From the NCBI GenBank assembly GCA_013397845.1, contig VZTG01003728.1, positions 1,792,084 through 1,856,083 of the forward strand: a DNA stretch of 64,000 nt, given 5' to 3'. The DNA is from Melanocharis versteri. Its lineage: Eukaryota; Chordata; Aves; Passeriformes; Melanocharitidae. Both the position numbers and the translations under genes were made by a program. Numbering within the stretch: the stretch's first letter is position 1; every line of letters starts with the position of its first letter. Below the pieces are notes generated by a model. The model was not told the DNA's origin. It was given only the letters and a program-made list of their open reading frames with translations, and did not search any database. Positions 9,644 through 22,640 of the stretch are shown here, one piece after another.

Positions 9644-12319
9644 GCTAATTTGTGATGATGTACAGCTGCTTACCATGGGTAGTGCTCACTTTCTTACAGT
9701 TAGGAAAGAAAAAGGAGGGAGTCAAGGTTGGAGCCAGGCGTCCTTTTTTACTGCCTGATTCCCCAAACTATTCTGCATACTTGCTTGGTGTTGTGTTTGA
9801 TTATACCCATGATATTTGCAAAATATTAACTGATATAAAATAACTAATGATTTATTCTACGCTACCTGTATGCTTATTCTACAGGTATTTAAAAGCATAA
9901 ATAAAAATTTTGGCAGGTTTTAGCTCGTTTCATGTCAGGAAATTGAGCCAAAGAAAATAAAGACTTTTAGTATATTTCAATGTTGAATGTGTAAGGAAAG
10001 ACAAAACCAGATTTGGTTTATAACATCAGAAGAAGTTTTCTTTCTATAAAACTTTATTTAATCAAATTCAAATTTATTGCAATTCTTGTTTTGAAAAACA
10101 CTGCAATATTGAAAGACTATTGTTACCTGGCTTCCGTTAAGAAAATATCTTTGTTTAGACACTTGATTCCATGTTGGAATAAAATAGTCTTAGATATAAT
10201 ATCAGTTTTGTAATATTGGTGTAAAATATTATTTTGTTTTCCTTGCTACCCTTAAACTCAGTTGGAAGTCAAGCTTGCACTTTCAGGGCAAATACACTAC
10301 CAAGTATTGCAATCCTTTTTTGTACTTTTCACCTGACTTTGTTATTTTTTTTTTCAGATTCCTGTTAATGAGAAAACTATTGTCTGAAACCATTAAAATA
10401 AAATGTATGAGTTGGAATTATTGAGGAAGCTTGGTGGGCTAATTATTCTTACTGAAGCTGTGACACTATACCGTGTCTTAATTATGTCTCTCCTGNGGCT
10501 GTCCAGAGGGGTAGAACTGCCCAAAACAGGCACAGAAATATTCCCTGCATTTTGGACTCCAACAAAGCTGGGAATCACAATAAGTATATGAAATACATGT
10601 TTAGGAAAAAGGAAATTTCAGAGGCCGTCTGACCAGAAATTTTCCATGAACACATTAATTCAAGTATAAATTTGCATATTATTGTCTTGGATATAATTTG
10701 GATGAGCTTACTTGTATATTTAACTTGCAAAAAGCTTAGTACAAATTACATGTAAACACACATTTAAGTAAAGGAAGTGGTAATTGTGCATGACTTATGA
10801 GATAAATAAAAATTCTGACATCTCTGAAAGAGCATTATGATGAGTTGCAAACTTCAAAATATACCTAGGGAAAATGAATGGTCTGAAAATAAATTTTGTA
10901 TTCTGAAATTCTCTCTGATTCTCAGTATTTATCTATTCAAGATGTGCTGTGACATATGTGCAGAAAAAGATTTTGTTCCAGTTAGGGAAAGATCAACATG
11001 ACACAGAAATCATAAGAGGTGTATCCACCCATTAAATAACTGAAGGGAACTTAAAAATACACCAAAACCCAAACAAACTTTGGATAAATATTTATATAAA
11101 AACTCAAGCTCTTTAAGTAGAAGACATGGAGGCAGGAAAGACATTGACCTCAAAAGGTTTGATTGATTCCTAACATGCGGCAGAATTTTTTTTTCTTTGT
11201 TTTATTATTTCTGACAAACTGAAGGTCAAAACAGAGACAAGGGTAATTACTGTGAGTGGACAGTGACACAGTAAGAATTTAATTTTTTTTGCCCTGCGTG
11301 GACATGAATCAATAAGAAAATGAAAACTGGATAGATAGTGGTCCAAAGTATACAACTAAAATTTTTCCCTGAAGCCTTGTCTCTTGGAGTATTTTATTGA
11401 TATGTAAGAGCAGCCAAAAGTAGTGTGATGCTACTTGAAGGGACTCCAGTGTTCACACAAGCAGGATAGGTTCGTGATGTCATTGATCACGAAACACAGA
11501 CAGCATGTGTTTTGCATTGTGTCTGTTGTGTTACTTGACAAATTTCACCATTCTTTTTTTTTATTTTTGTTTTGAAAGTAAAGAAGGATATTGTCTGCTG
11601 CACTCCAGTCTGGACAAATGAATTACCCTAATGCCTGTGTGTGTGTGAGGTGTCTTGAAAATGGTGCTGCAGTAGGCCCTGGGAACCTCAGGGTGCAGCA
11701 GCCACCACGTTGGGACTGGGAGGTTGTCTCAGGGGCAAGACAAATGGGGGTTTAACCAACACTACTGATACCAACCTAAAGGCTCACACAGAGCAGAAGC
11801 TGTCTTGAGACTACGGTTGAGCCAAGGAGGCTGAAGGCTATCCACATGTTCCAGATTGAAGACAAAGACATAAACTGTGAATCATCCCTTTTTATGAACT
11901 TTAGGAAGAGCTTTGGCTGATTTTTTTGCGCATACAGCCTCCAACGTGTATACTTTTGGTGGGAAAGGTTTTTCAACATATGTAACTGTCTTTGCTTGGG
12001 GAACAAAGTCAATGTAACTACAACCTTCTGCCAAAAAACTTCTGTCACTGCAAGCTTTGAGAAATTGGAAATTACCAGCCATAGTATTGCAGAGTTTAAT
12101 TGCACAGGATTCACTTTTGTTCAGATGCTAATGTATCAAACACTTAGACATGCTCTGTTATCAGAATAAGGACTAGACTCTGTGTATGACCTCTATAATT
12201 CCAGCTCCTAACTTGTTTCTCATGAATCAAGTTCTTCAAGTATGATTCTGTGATTGCATTTGATTGCCTACAAGAGTAGGAAGACCTTGTGAGCGTTAGC
12301 TTGAAACATTGTGCAAGAC
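9644..12319. other. gene-free AT-rich stretch containing an ambiguous base
   Basis: No transposon or gene was recognised. An N at 10496 marks an unresolved base. Short minus-strand frames exist at 11776-12114 and 11882-12082 in the same block. I could not assign either and treat them as chance. Confidence 0.5.
10496..10496. other. ambiguous base (N)
   Basis: The only N in the window, in the context CTCCTGNGGCTG. It suggests a draft assembly or an unresolved heterozygous site. Confidence 1.
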
Positions 12320-12785
12320 CATAAGCCAACAGAGCTGGAGCAGGGTCTAGAGAGTGAGTCCTGTGAGAAGCAGCTGAAGGAGCTGGGGGTGTTTATCCCA
12401 GAGAAAAGGAGGCTCAGGGGAGACCTTATCACTCTCTGCACCTGCCTGAAAGGAGGTTGTGGCCAGGTGAAGGTCAGCCTCTTTTCCCAGGCAACAAGTG
12501 CCAGAATAAGAGGGCACAACCTGAAGCTGTGACAGATGTTTAGACTGGACATAAGGAAGAACTTCCTTGGAACAGCGGTCAAGCACTGGAATGGGCTGCA
12601 CAGAGAGGTGACGGAGTCACCATCCCCGAAAGGATTGAAGAAATTACTGGAGATGGCACTTAGTGCTGTGTTCTAGCTGACAATATGGTGTTTGGTGTTG
12701 TGTTCTAGCTGACTATGTGGTGTTTGGCCAAAGGTTGAACTCAATGGCTTTGGAGATCTTTTCTATCATTAATTATTCTGTGATT
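12320..12785 (+). mobile_element. CR1 LINE 3' end, 5'-truncated
   Basis: Plus-strand CR1. The first 210 bp encode the end of ORF2 in one frame: the signature ELGVFIPEKRRLRGDLI (around 12380-12430) precedes the CLKGG segment typical of the CR1 C-terminus, with a stop at 12530-12532. Next comes the 3' UTR-like segment with GGACATAAGGAAGAACTTCCTTGG and GAGGTGACGGAGTCACCATCC. It ends with TTCTGTGATTATG, a decayed form of the ATTCTRTG octamer. No target-site duplication is visible, as is usual for CR1. 5' truncation is the normal outcome of incomplete reverse transcription. An internal 32-bp tandem duplication is listed separately. Confidence 0.9.
12663..12726 (+). repeat. 32-bp tandem duplication inside the CR1 3' UTR
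   Basis: Two neighbouring 32-bp units (12663-12694 and 12695-12726), each carrying TGTTCTAGCTGAC and ending GGTGTTTG, differ at only a few positions. Other CR1 copies here (for example 23500-23550) have a single unit. The duplication therefore arose in this copy or its direct source. Confidence 0.85.
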
Positions 12786-15700
12786 ATGCAAGTTTGGAAG
12801 AATAAGTGAAATTGTTAAGGTTAATGCAAAGAGGGGATGGGGGGAACACAGGGGCATGTAGAAAGGTGAGGCATGAGAGTAGATATTGTTTGGACCAAAT
12901 CAGTGGAGTAACATTAAATGGAAGGAGCTGAGCCTTTTCTAGCTGTCAAGATGTCTGTTATAGTTACGCGGGAATTCTCTGGCACTCTTAGTATTTAATA
13001 TGGTTTCATTCACTTTGTACATGAACATATTAACAACAGAAATTAAAATAATAAATTAAAAATTAAAATAAGAGGGTAATCAAAAAGATTCAGTAATGAG
13101 ACTAGCTGAGTTTGATATTCTCTTAATGAATATTAAACTAAGAGAAAACCTGCAAAGCAGACATGTATACCTGTGGGTAGCTAGGGATTTATCAGGGAAA
13201 AGGAAAGACCATTGTCTTTTACTTCTTTTCACAGATCTCTTTGAAGGCCAGCAGTTGGCTGGGTTGTTTTCTACTGGGAACATATTTCTGTCTCTGCCAA
13301 AATGAAATATAAAACTGTGGGAGGGAAAAGGTGTCCAACAGTTCTTTGTGAAGAACTGCTGAAAGCTAACATGCTCAGGAGGCATCTTTCATGCAACTTT
13401 TTAAAGGATTGTTAATTTGTAATAAACAATGATAGAACCATGTGGTGTTCTATTACCAGAAAAACCCTTGCAAGTTTACTTGAAGAGAGAAGTAGAAAAA
13501 CTACTAAGCATTTTCAGGAACAAAGCTGAAGCTACAAATGGTTCTGTGTTACCTGTTAGGATTAGAGGCATATCTCCACTGTTTCAACCTTTCCAGCATC
13601 ACATGCATTTCCCTATCTAAAGAATATGCTGGAAGTTGAAATTATATGCCATCAAGAATGCTTTTAGTATTGTAAGTATTTGCCTTTCTATATATTGCAG
13701 AAAATGTTTTCTGTAAGGAAGCTTGCTTTGCAATACTGTGCTGTAATTTAAATTGTGTTTTACTGCTGTGGGTTTCAAGAAAGAGATTGATGGGTAGTCT
13801 GCATCTGCAATGCCTCCATAAGCAGGGACACCTTTCTATTTTGGATCCCATTTTAGAACTCTTCATAGCAGTAGGACTGTTATTTCCTCAGATTACCTTA
13901 AAAGCTTAACAGGTGCTAATTGTATCTTGTTTTTGTGAAATCTTTTTTGGGAGATACAAACTGGTGGGTTAAATTAGGAACTTTTTCACCACTTATTTTT
14001 CATAGTCATCTGTCTATCTGTGTCTGTGGGGAATATTTTGCTGTTACTCTATAGCTGCCACAAAAATGTATGGTGAATAGTTATGCTATCATGTAGGTAA
14101 TACCTGGCAGGTTTTGTGCTCCTGGAACCTTGATCAGGGCATTATCTTTGCTTAAAAGGTCTGAGGATTTTGACACTCATAATTGTAACTGATGGTTACA
14201 AATTATTGTAAAAAACTAAAAATCACTCAAGGTTCTAACTGCCATTCTTTTGCAGGAAGTGTATGAGAATGATGTTTTATTACAGGTAGAAGTTCAAACT
14301 ACATGACAATAACAGCAATTTTTGTTTCATTTTTTATGAAAGAAGTATCACTAGGATGATCTCTATATGAATAACAAACTGCACAGGATTTTTTCACGTT
14401 TTATTTCTTTAAAATATACTCTGTTATTACTAACATTCATGCAATCTGTTAGTATTGTGGATTTTCTTTTCCTTTTTATGTACCTTTTCCACCTCCACTT
14501 TCTCTCTTAGATCTGAATGATGCTTCTTTCAATGAGCCTATGTCATTGTCTGCACTTTGGGAGGGTCTTAGAAAGCTTCTGATATTTTGTGCAATTCTAG
14601 TCTTTTCAATGCTGCTGAAACATCTTGTGTTTAGAATTCTGTTCTGTTTCATCTTCTTCCAGGGGAGTTTAGAAGATACTGTGCCTCTTCCAGACGGTCA
14701 CTGTATCTTTAGGGGTCTGGCAATGGCGCTATAGTGCTGGGAAAACAGAAATTTTGCTGCAGGCTGTCCTGGTTTTGCAGGAAGTTCTGAGGCATTACCC
14801 TAGGTAAGGAGGGAATGTTTTTTTTTTTAATCTTACACACACACGCTGTTAGTAGTGCTTGAAATGAATCACATTAATCAACCTTTGCGTTTTTACTGAG
14901 ACATGGGTTTTCCTTTGCTTGGAGCAGTTGCCTGTGAATCTCACTGAATTGGCACCATGCAATTGCCTTTGTAGGGCTGCCAGCCCTCCAGTATGTGCCA
15001 AGCTTGTGCCACGCCTTTGAAAAGCACAAGAACATATTTCCAAGTTCGGTTGCTAACTGCATTTCTTTCAGTTAATAGGTAAGCTTTTATCCAGAGCCTC
15101 ACACTAGAGAGATTCATACTACTTCCAGGCTGATGTCCAAGCATCAAAACTTACATCAGCTACAGCTGTTCAACATCAACCCCAGTGTGCTACGTCTCTC
15201 TCCTTGCAACAAGTCTTTTGCTCCCCTGCTGCCCCATAGATTCTTTGCCTTCCCCATCTTAAAAACCCGAACTGCCCTCTCTGACTACAGCCTCTTGAAT
15301 TATTTCACTCGTCCTCTTTCTTGTGAACATTTCTGTCTTTAGTGACTGTATTTCTTTATAACTGTTTCCTAATTGTTGCCTTGGTTAATTTCTGTCTTGG
15401 CAAGCAAATTTAGGAATCCTAACAAACTGTCTTGGGTAAGGGTTGCCATGTTTACACAGTTAAAAATTCTTTTACTTCAATCTGGGTAGCTTGTCCAAAA
15501 GATTTAAGTGTGTGTTCTTTGAGCTGAAGTTTCGAAAAAAAGGCTTATCTCCTATACTATATAGAAGTTGAGAATTTTCATCTAGTATGCCTAAACGTCA
15601 TTATTTCCTTCTGGATGTATCCTTTTAATTTATTGTATAGTTTGTAATGATGTTCCTAAAAAAAGATCTGTACAACATTCAGAATATTTCAAGAGACAAC

Positions 15701-17171
15701 TGCATCATTATGAAGAGAGAAATTTTAGTAACAGGACCTCATCATCTAAGAGATGAAGCATAGCAAACTAAATCAATTAGAAATCCAACCCAGACAAATC
15801 TGGATTAGAGTTTAGGAGCCAATTATTTTTCATACTAGTGGAAAAAGATAACTATTAAAAATGCTTACAAAGACATTGTAGTGGACTTTTCAGTCAGAAT
15901 CTTAAAATCAGTATGAAGTAGTACTTGAAAAATTTATAAAGTTTTAGCCTTTTTTCACAAAGTTGATATTTTTCCTGTTCTGAGTCAGTCAGCCATTATT
16001 CTTAATTAAAACAAGAATTGTTTTACCTAGGTGTTGCCTCCTATACTGGACTACCTAGGTCCCTTACTTTAATAAAACATAAGTCTTTCCCCTCACACAT
16101 TGCATGGCTCATTAGTAAGATTCAATTTCAAATGTCTCTCACATTGAATAAATCCTTCAGCAATTAAGATATTGACAAATACACTCACTAAAAGCATTTA
16201 AGAGTTTGTCCCTAAAGTTTGTAGATATTTTTCATCAAAAAATTTCTTTATTTATAAATAAAATTAAGTATGAATAAGTATCTCTTTATTTAGACCCCCT
16301 ACAATATTAATCATGTAGATATTATTGATCTAACAAACCCTATCTCAAATGCATGCTTACACTGACTCACCAGGGCAAGACGAGTTGCAGCTGTAAGGTT
16401 CTTCTGAGGAAAAAGACAGTAGATTCAAAAAAGTGGTACCTTTCCCAATTCATTGTTAGCCTGGGAGAATGAAGCACTCCTTTGTGCTGATATTTGCCGG
16501 CATTAAGGTGAGACTAAGGAAACTCAGTAAATGGAAAGCTATGGTTCAGCCATTGACAAAGGCTACTTTGTAAGGTTGTGGTTTGGCTTTTTTTTTTTCT
16601 CTTTTTTTTTCTTTTTTTGTCTTTAATAGCTCCTGAACTTCATCATATGTATTATGGAAACAGGAATTATGCAAGAATGTGTCTCGTGCCAAACCCATAC
16701 ATGTTGAAAACTGCCTGATAGTCAAATAAATATGCTTTAAAGGTCAGTTGGCTAGAATACACAGTCTAACATTTTTATTGCCAAGTAACTTGAACAATAT
16801 TTTTTTTACAAAGGAAAAGATACAGTGCTCCTCAATTGTGACACCTAAAAAGGTTATAGTATAAATTACATATAAATATCCAGACACATTTCAACACTGA
16901 TGATTTGGCCTCATTTTTTTAAAGAACAAGTAATACCAATGAAAAAACCTTGTATTCTGTACCAGAAATGAAAGATATTTCTAAAGGAACTCATAATCCT
17001 ATTCATTATATTGTGGTTTACCTGTAAAAAAAATCTTTTTCTCCCTGGAATATTTCTTGAAGAGCTGTTTTCTTGAATATGAAAAATGGAAAGTTATTTA
17101 AACTTTTACGTTGGACAGAGAATAAATTTATTGATATTTATACATCTTTCAGTATTTTTGGATTGGGGAAT
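12786..17171. other. gene-free AT-rich stretch
   Basis: Mostly unique AT-rich DNA. A polypyrimidine tract at about 16588-16624 (T-runs broken by C) is the only low-complexity feature of note. A pair of good splice-like sequences flanks 14663-14803 and is reported as a finding. No transposon was recognised. Confidence 0.5.
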
Positions 17172-17705
17172 AAGACGCTGGAAAGAAGAGCTGTAGAAAG
17201 GAACCTGGGGACTGAATATGAATCAGCAGTGCCCTGGCAGCCAGGAGGGACATCCATGTCCTGGGGGCATCAGGCACAGCATCAGCCGGGCAAGGGAGGG
17301 GATTGTCCTGCTCTGCTCTGAGCTGGGGCGGCCCCACCTCGAGTGCTGGGGGCAGCTTTGGTGCCATAGTGTAATAAAGACATTAAACTATTAGAGAGCA
17401 TCCAAGGATGGACAGGCACTGACCTCTTCTCTGGTGATCAGTGGCAGGACCCAAGGGAATGGCCTGAAGTTGTGTTGGGAGGTTTAGGTTGGATACTTCC
17501 CCCAGAGGGTGGCTGGGAACTGAAACATCTCCCCAGGGAAGTGGTCACAGCACTGAGCCTAACAGAGTTCAAGAAGTGTTTGGACAATGCTCTCAGGCAC
17601 ATGGTGTGATCATTGGGGCGTCCTGTGGAGGGCCAGGATTTGGACTTGATGATCCTCTGAGTCCCTTCCAAATCAGGACGAGTCCCTACCAACTTCTACG
17701 ATTCC
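17172..17705 (+). mobile_element. CR1 LINE, 5'-truncated, with internal deletion
   Basis: Plus-strand CR1 of a different subfamily from the 12.3-kb copy. The left part (17172-17370) corresponds to the late reverse-transcriptase region: AATCAGCAGTGCCCTGGCAG, then CGGCCCCACCTCGAGTG and GGGGGCAGCTTTGG. The right part (17414-17705) is the 3' region: GGGAAGTGGTCACAGCAC, then CTCAGGCACATGGTGTG and GGATTTGGACTTGATGATCC, ending TTCTACGATTCCA, a worn octamer. Around 17411-17413 the text jumps from ATCCAAGGATGGA to GGCACTGACCTCTTCTC. From memory of the CR1 consensus, roughly 150 bp are missing there. The frame is broken, so this is a dead copy. Confidence 0.9.
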
Positions 17706-19168
17706 AAGCACTTAACTTCGAACATGTAATAACAAACCACAAACCAACTTTTTGAGTTTGTTGCCTTTTAATTTTAGTACATGTCCACTGGTTCTGGGGT
17801 GTTTTTTTTAGGAAAAGATGTTTTCTGTTATTCAAAGGGAGCTTATAACATGGTTTTCCTAGATCACTTTTTATATATAGGGTTGTCAGCACCTCTAAAC
17901 TCTATGGTAGCCCTCTCCTATTTCCCATTTGTGATGTATCTTCTTGATTACTGAGTGGCCAGAACTGAAGAGATGAGAAAATAAAGTGGCACTGTAACTC
18001 TCGGTTCTTACTCTGTTCTTTCCCAAAAGCAATTTAACGTTCTTTCTGACATTTGGCAGCTTGCACATTTTGTGCCAATTGTTTCATTATGTTGTCACAT
18101 TGCTAACTTTTTTAGGATACACAGACGTGACCACAAACTGGTTTTGACTCGTGGCTGGCTGAGCCTATAGAATGCAGTTGGCACAAAAACATACTGCTCT
18201 GCATTTGAATAAGATGATCCGGTTACTTTTGTTGCTGGGTGAATATGCAAAGAGGTCTTTGTGGTTGCTTTGCAAGCCCTTATTTGTGGCTTGCAATATA
18301 CTTTATGGGCAACGTGATCTCCAGTGAACCATCAACCACTTTGAACTCTAATAAAAAATTCATTGTTATCAACTTGTATATTTTCCAAAATTATCATAAA
18401 ACTTAATCTCATTCAACAGTGTTTATCAGAGTTTGCTCTGTAAACACAGCTTTCTTAGAAACATAGGACAGTACATAATTTTTTTTTAATAACCGTATAT
18501 TTCAAAAGTCGCCATATTATTTTGGTTTTTAAAAAGATGACTTTTTTCCTGTTAGCTCAGAGGATGGACAATGGCTGCCTAAGTGTTCCCACTTGTCACT
18601 TCTTGCCTTGTCAGACAAATCTATGTGAATCTGTTTAAAAATCAAGGTCATACAGTTTTTCTGTGTGATTTCTATAGCTTTCTTTTATATAGATTTCTGG
18701 TTTTGTGTGTGGGTTGGTTGTTTTATTTTTTTTTAATATCCTAACCCTTCCTCCTGACCCTGGGTATTGTAGCTGAAGTGCTTAAGGCATAGCCTAAGGG
18801 TAATTGAGTAGCATTCTGCATACAGTATCAATTTATTTTTAAGGAGTCTATAGCAACACTTTTCTGTTTTCCCTTGCTACTATAAAAAACAGGCCACAGA
18901 AAGATGGTTGAAATTTTCAGTGATTACAGAAATTGGTGTTTTGTAGTACTAGGTAATTAATGTTCATGGAATAGTACAAAAATTTCTCCTCATACTGACT
19001 AGAAATTACAGTATCTTACATTATTTTTGTGTCTGTGTGTTTGTAGTAAAATGTTTCCTCTGTTAGGAGGAAAGATAAGGATCCAGTCAAGACCATATGG
19101 CTTCTGCTTATCTTATGTGCATAATCTTCAGAATAAGTTACTTTCTGTTGCTTTATATAGTTCTTCAG
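17706..19168. other. gene-free AT-rich stretch
   Basis: Unique-looking sequence with T-runs near 17799 and 18480. No gene or transposon was recognised. Confidence 0.55.
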
Positions 19169-20171
19169 TGTAGTGGGTTGACCCTGGTTGGATGCCAGGT
19201 GCCCATCAAAGCCTCTCTGTCACACCCCTCCTCAACTGTACGAGAGAGAGGAAATAGAACTTAAGTTTCATGGGTTGAGATAATATCAGGGAAAGAAAAC
19301 TCAGCAGTTACCCTCACAGACAAAAGAGACTGGACTCGAGGAAATCAATTTAATTTATTTCCAAAGTAGTGTAATGATACACAAAAACAAACTTCAAATT
19401 ACCTTCCCCCCCACCTCTCCCTTCTTCCTGAGTTTGACTTCATGCCAGAATTCTCTACGTCCTCCCCTGCAGTGATGCACCAGGAATGGGCAATAGGAAT
19501 TACAGTCAGGAGCTCTGCAGCTCCTTCATCCCCACACGGTCCCCTCTGCTCCAGTGTGTGTCCGTCCTATGGGGCTGCAGTTCTTCGTGAACTGTTCCAG
19601 CATGTGCTCCTCCAGCTAGGTGCAGTCCATCATTAACAGCCTGCTCCAGTGTGGGTTTCCTGCAGAGTCACAAGTCCTGCCAGCAAACCTGCTGCAGCGT
19701 GGGCTCCTCTCTCCACAGGGTCACAGGTCCTGCTGGGAGCCTGTTCTGGAAAGCGCGTTCCATGGAGTCACAGCCTCCTTTGGGCATCAGCCTGCTCTGG
19801 TGTGGAGCCCTGCATGGGCTGCAGGGTGGATCTTAGCTCCACCATGGATCTCCATGGGTTGTGGGGGAATCCTCGCTCTGGCACCTCAAGCACTTCTCCC
19901 CCTCCTTCTCCACTGACTTTGATGTCTTCAGGGCTGTTTCTCCCTCATATCCAGCCCCTCTCTCCTAGCTGCTGTTGTGTAGGTTTTTTTCCCTACTTAA
20001 CTACATTATCCCAGAGGCGCTACCACCATTGCTCATGTACTCAGCCTTGGCCAGCAGCAGCTCTGTCTTGGAGCTGGTGGGCATTGGATTTGAGGGACAT
20101 GGGGAAAGTTTCTGGCATCTTCTTATGGAAGCCACCCCTGTAGCTCTTCACCACTAAAACCTGTCCCTACA
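19169..20171 (-). mobile_element. family-A ERV solo LTR, full length
   Basis: About 1.0 kb bounded by TGTAG at 19169 and CTACA at 20171, the TG...CA inverted termini of a retroviral LTR. It is on the minus strand. Read that way, it ends in the U5 motif GGGTCAACCCACTACA, preceded by GGCACCTGGCATCCAACC and by TTATCTCAACCCATGAAAC, with AATAAA at 19354-19359. The U3 half is GC-rich and contains a degenerate repeat built on CCTGCTCCAGTGTGGG (for example 19641, 19689 and 19791). No internal retroviral genes flank it, so it is a solo LTR left by recombination between two LTRs. I see no convincing target-site duplication, consistent with age. Frames of up to 164 codons inside it are artefacts of the U3 repeats. 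Confidence 0.88.
19354..19359 (-). promoter_or_regulatory. AATAAA polyadenylation signal of family-A LTR
   Basis: Minus-strand AATAAA at the position equivalent to that in the copy at 8907-9643. Conservation between two diverged copies supports it as the LTR poly(A) signal. Confidence 0.55.
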
Positions 20172-22640
20172 AAGCAGTACATCCAGAAACTTTAGATCAA
20201 CTAAAAGACCACTTTAAAGCTTTGGTTTGTTTGCAACTTCACACAGGGTTGAATTTGTAACCTGTTGTTCTTGTCTGTTCACTGACCAAATATCTGTATG
20301 TGAATGACAGCTGCAGGACACTGATGAACTGCTTTTAAATACTGGGTACTCAATTTGGCTCTGAAATATATTTTAGCCTGGAAGTCAACTGATTTTACTT
20401 TGCCATCACAAAAATTATCAGCTACATTATTCTCAAATCTTTAGATGTGTAGTATGTTGAGAGGAATTATCTCAGAATGGAAAATTAAAAAAAAATCAGA
20501 ATATGATTGGTATTGTGAGAACTTATGAAAATTGAGATTTCTTCCTATTCTCCACCCCCAAGTAACCATACTACAGGGAAACATTAAAATGGAATGTACA
20601 CTTTGTCTTCTAGGATGTTTGATCTTTGCTTCAGAGATCTGGCAGAACATAATGAGCAACAATTTCGTGGGAATTTTTCTTAAGCACTTTTATCACATGA
20701 AGCTAAAAGATGTACAAAAGGAAATGGTTTCTATTCCAAATGTGTAATAATTTTTTTTAAGGAAATTATTTACATATATTTACCAAGAAGAGAGAACTTG
20801 CAATGGAGAGATACCGTCTTAAACAGGTCAGCCAGATATATGGTCTTAAAGGCCAAAAAACAATTTTAAGTGGCAGAATTTTTTAATTAATGTGTATTTT
20901 CTTAGTTGATTTGAATGCCTTGTGTTAGTTATGTGAAATTGAAAGAGTTTTCATCACATCTCTCAACTTCTTTGCTCTTCAACTTCAAATAACAGTCTGA
21001 ACTAGTAATTCTTGCACTCATCCAACTCTATAAAGGTCAAACTGGTGCCTGCACCTTCAGTGTCTACTGTCAAATAGCTTATCATGCTTTTGGATGTGAA
21101 ACAGGGTTAAAGGTTTAGTACCAGACTTAAACAATGGTCTTCCTTACTGCCAAAGCCTCAGATTTCATTTAGGGGCTGATTACACAGATGCCCTGAAGAC
21201 TAATTTCTCCCACTCAACCTATGCTCAAATGCAAAGGTCAAGTGTTCATTGTATGTGACAATAAAACAAAACTAGTCATTATTCTGTCTCTCAAGTGGGA
21301 TGAACAGATTTCAGTTCCAACAGCAATGGAGAGAATCTTGGAGAATATAATAGTTTTTCAAGACTTTAGCTAGTACCCTGTCTCTAAAAATGAACAACAC
21401 TGAATCCAGGAACTTAATAACCTTTGATTAATTTAATAACATCTAAAAAAGAAGTATATCACAAGAGTGGCTGAGAAACTGATAGCACAAAGAAGACAAC
21501 TATTAGGACTGCTGCCTTGCCTGCCAAAGCAACTTACACTAACAGGGCAAAATAATGAAAGTGCCGAAAAAGATCTACCAAAAAGACCAGACTCAGCAAT
21601 GTTAACATTAATGATGTAGCTTATAAATTACTTATTCCAAGCTTAAAAAGAGAAATACATGGAATTTCTGAAAGTGACCTCCGGTTAGAAATAAAAGTCC
21701 TTCTATCTGCGATTCAAATTGCTGATCCTTTAGTGTAAATCAAAAATTCTGACAGATACAGTGCAGCAAGTGGCTCTTCTGTTATTTTATTACTGTAGAA
21801 GAAGGTATGTCCTGGTTTTGGCCATCCCACTCCCACATAAGGGGGAGGAGAATGAGGATGGATGAGAACCTCTTTCAGTTCTACAAAGAGTACAAGTAGA
21901 GAATTGTTTGATGGATAGGACATTTTTTTCTTCAGTATAGGATATATAGCAATTTTCTATGAAAAGAACATAGTTATGCCATATAGAAGTTGGTAGTGTG
22001 TCCTTATAGAGAATATTGGCAGGGCTTCCACATGAGAAATGAATAAAGAGACCAGCAATTGTCAGGAGAATAGATGGAGGAGGAATAGAATTGATGCCTA
22101 TAATATGAGAGAGAATAAGAACAAGGAACAATTATTTGTTTCATCTTCAAATAGAAAAACTGGGAATCATCAACTGACCTTTGAGTGAGGTATTGCATTT
22201 GGAACTAAAAGACATGGGGTTTAATAGGCTCTAGTTAAGCTGTGGACTTCTTTCTAGCAAGTTCCCGTAAGGGCTGAAGGCTTACATGGATTTAAAATGT
22301 GACAACGAAATAATGGAAGAAAAGAATTAATTCGGAGTTATTATAATCCATGATGCTTTGTCTTGGTGCATTGCTGATCCACTGCTTGTTGAAGTACTCA
22401 AATGCATCCTGGAGAGTTGTTTTTCACCTGTTCACTATTTTATTGGCATTTTCTACTCGTCCATGCGAGAGGACCCCAAATTCTTTGAAACTTAGGTTTG
22501 ACATGTGTGGCCATTCTTCCCACATAGCTGTCCACTGCTACGGAAATTAGTGAAGTTTCAGTCTAATGTAATTTCAAAGCCTTTACCTTCTGTAGAATGC
22601 AATAGATGAGACTGTTTCAGTTGGAAGGAACCCACAACTC
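20172..22640. other. gene-free AT-rich stretch
   Basis: No recognisable gene or repeat. Short frames only (up to 113 codons at 21790-22131, minus), with no family resemblance. Confidence 0.5.

Noticed and set aside
9240..9758. 172-codon plus-strand frame
   Set aside because: It lies mostly within the U3 of a minus-strand LTR, on the antisense strand. Its Ser/Cys/Gly/Leu repeats follow the DNA repeat CCTGCTCCAGTGTGGG.
11776..12114. Minus-strand frames of 112 and 66 codons, the shorter with a plausible protein-like stretch (YVEKPFPPKVYTLEAV)
   Set aside because: No family recognised, two frames overlap, and the length is within chance. A blastx search would settle it.
19649..20143. 164-codon plus-strand frame
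   Set aside because: Same cause: antisense to the U3 of the full-length family-A LTR.
21786..21850. TGTCCTGGTTTTGGCC resembling the start of the family-B LTR
   Set aside because: Similarity ends after about 16 bases, and no LTR body or end follows.
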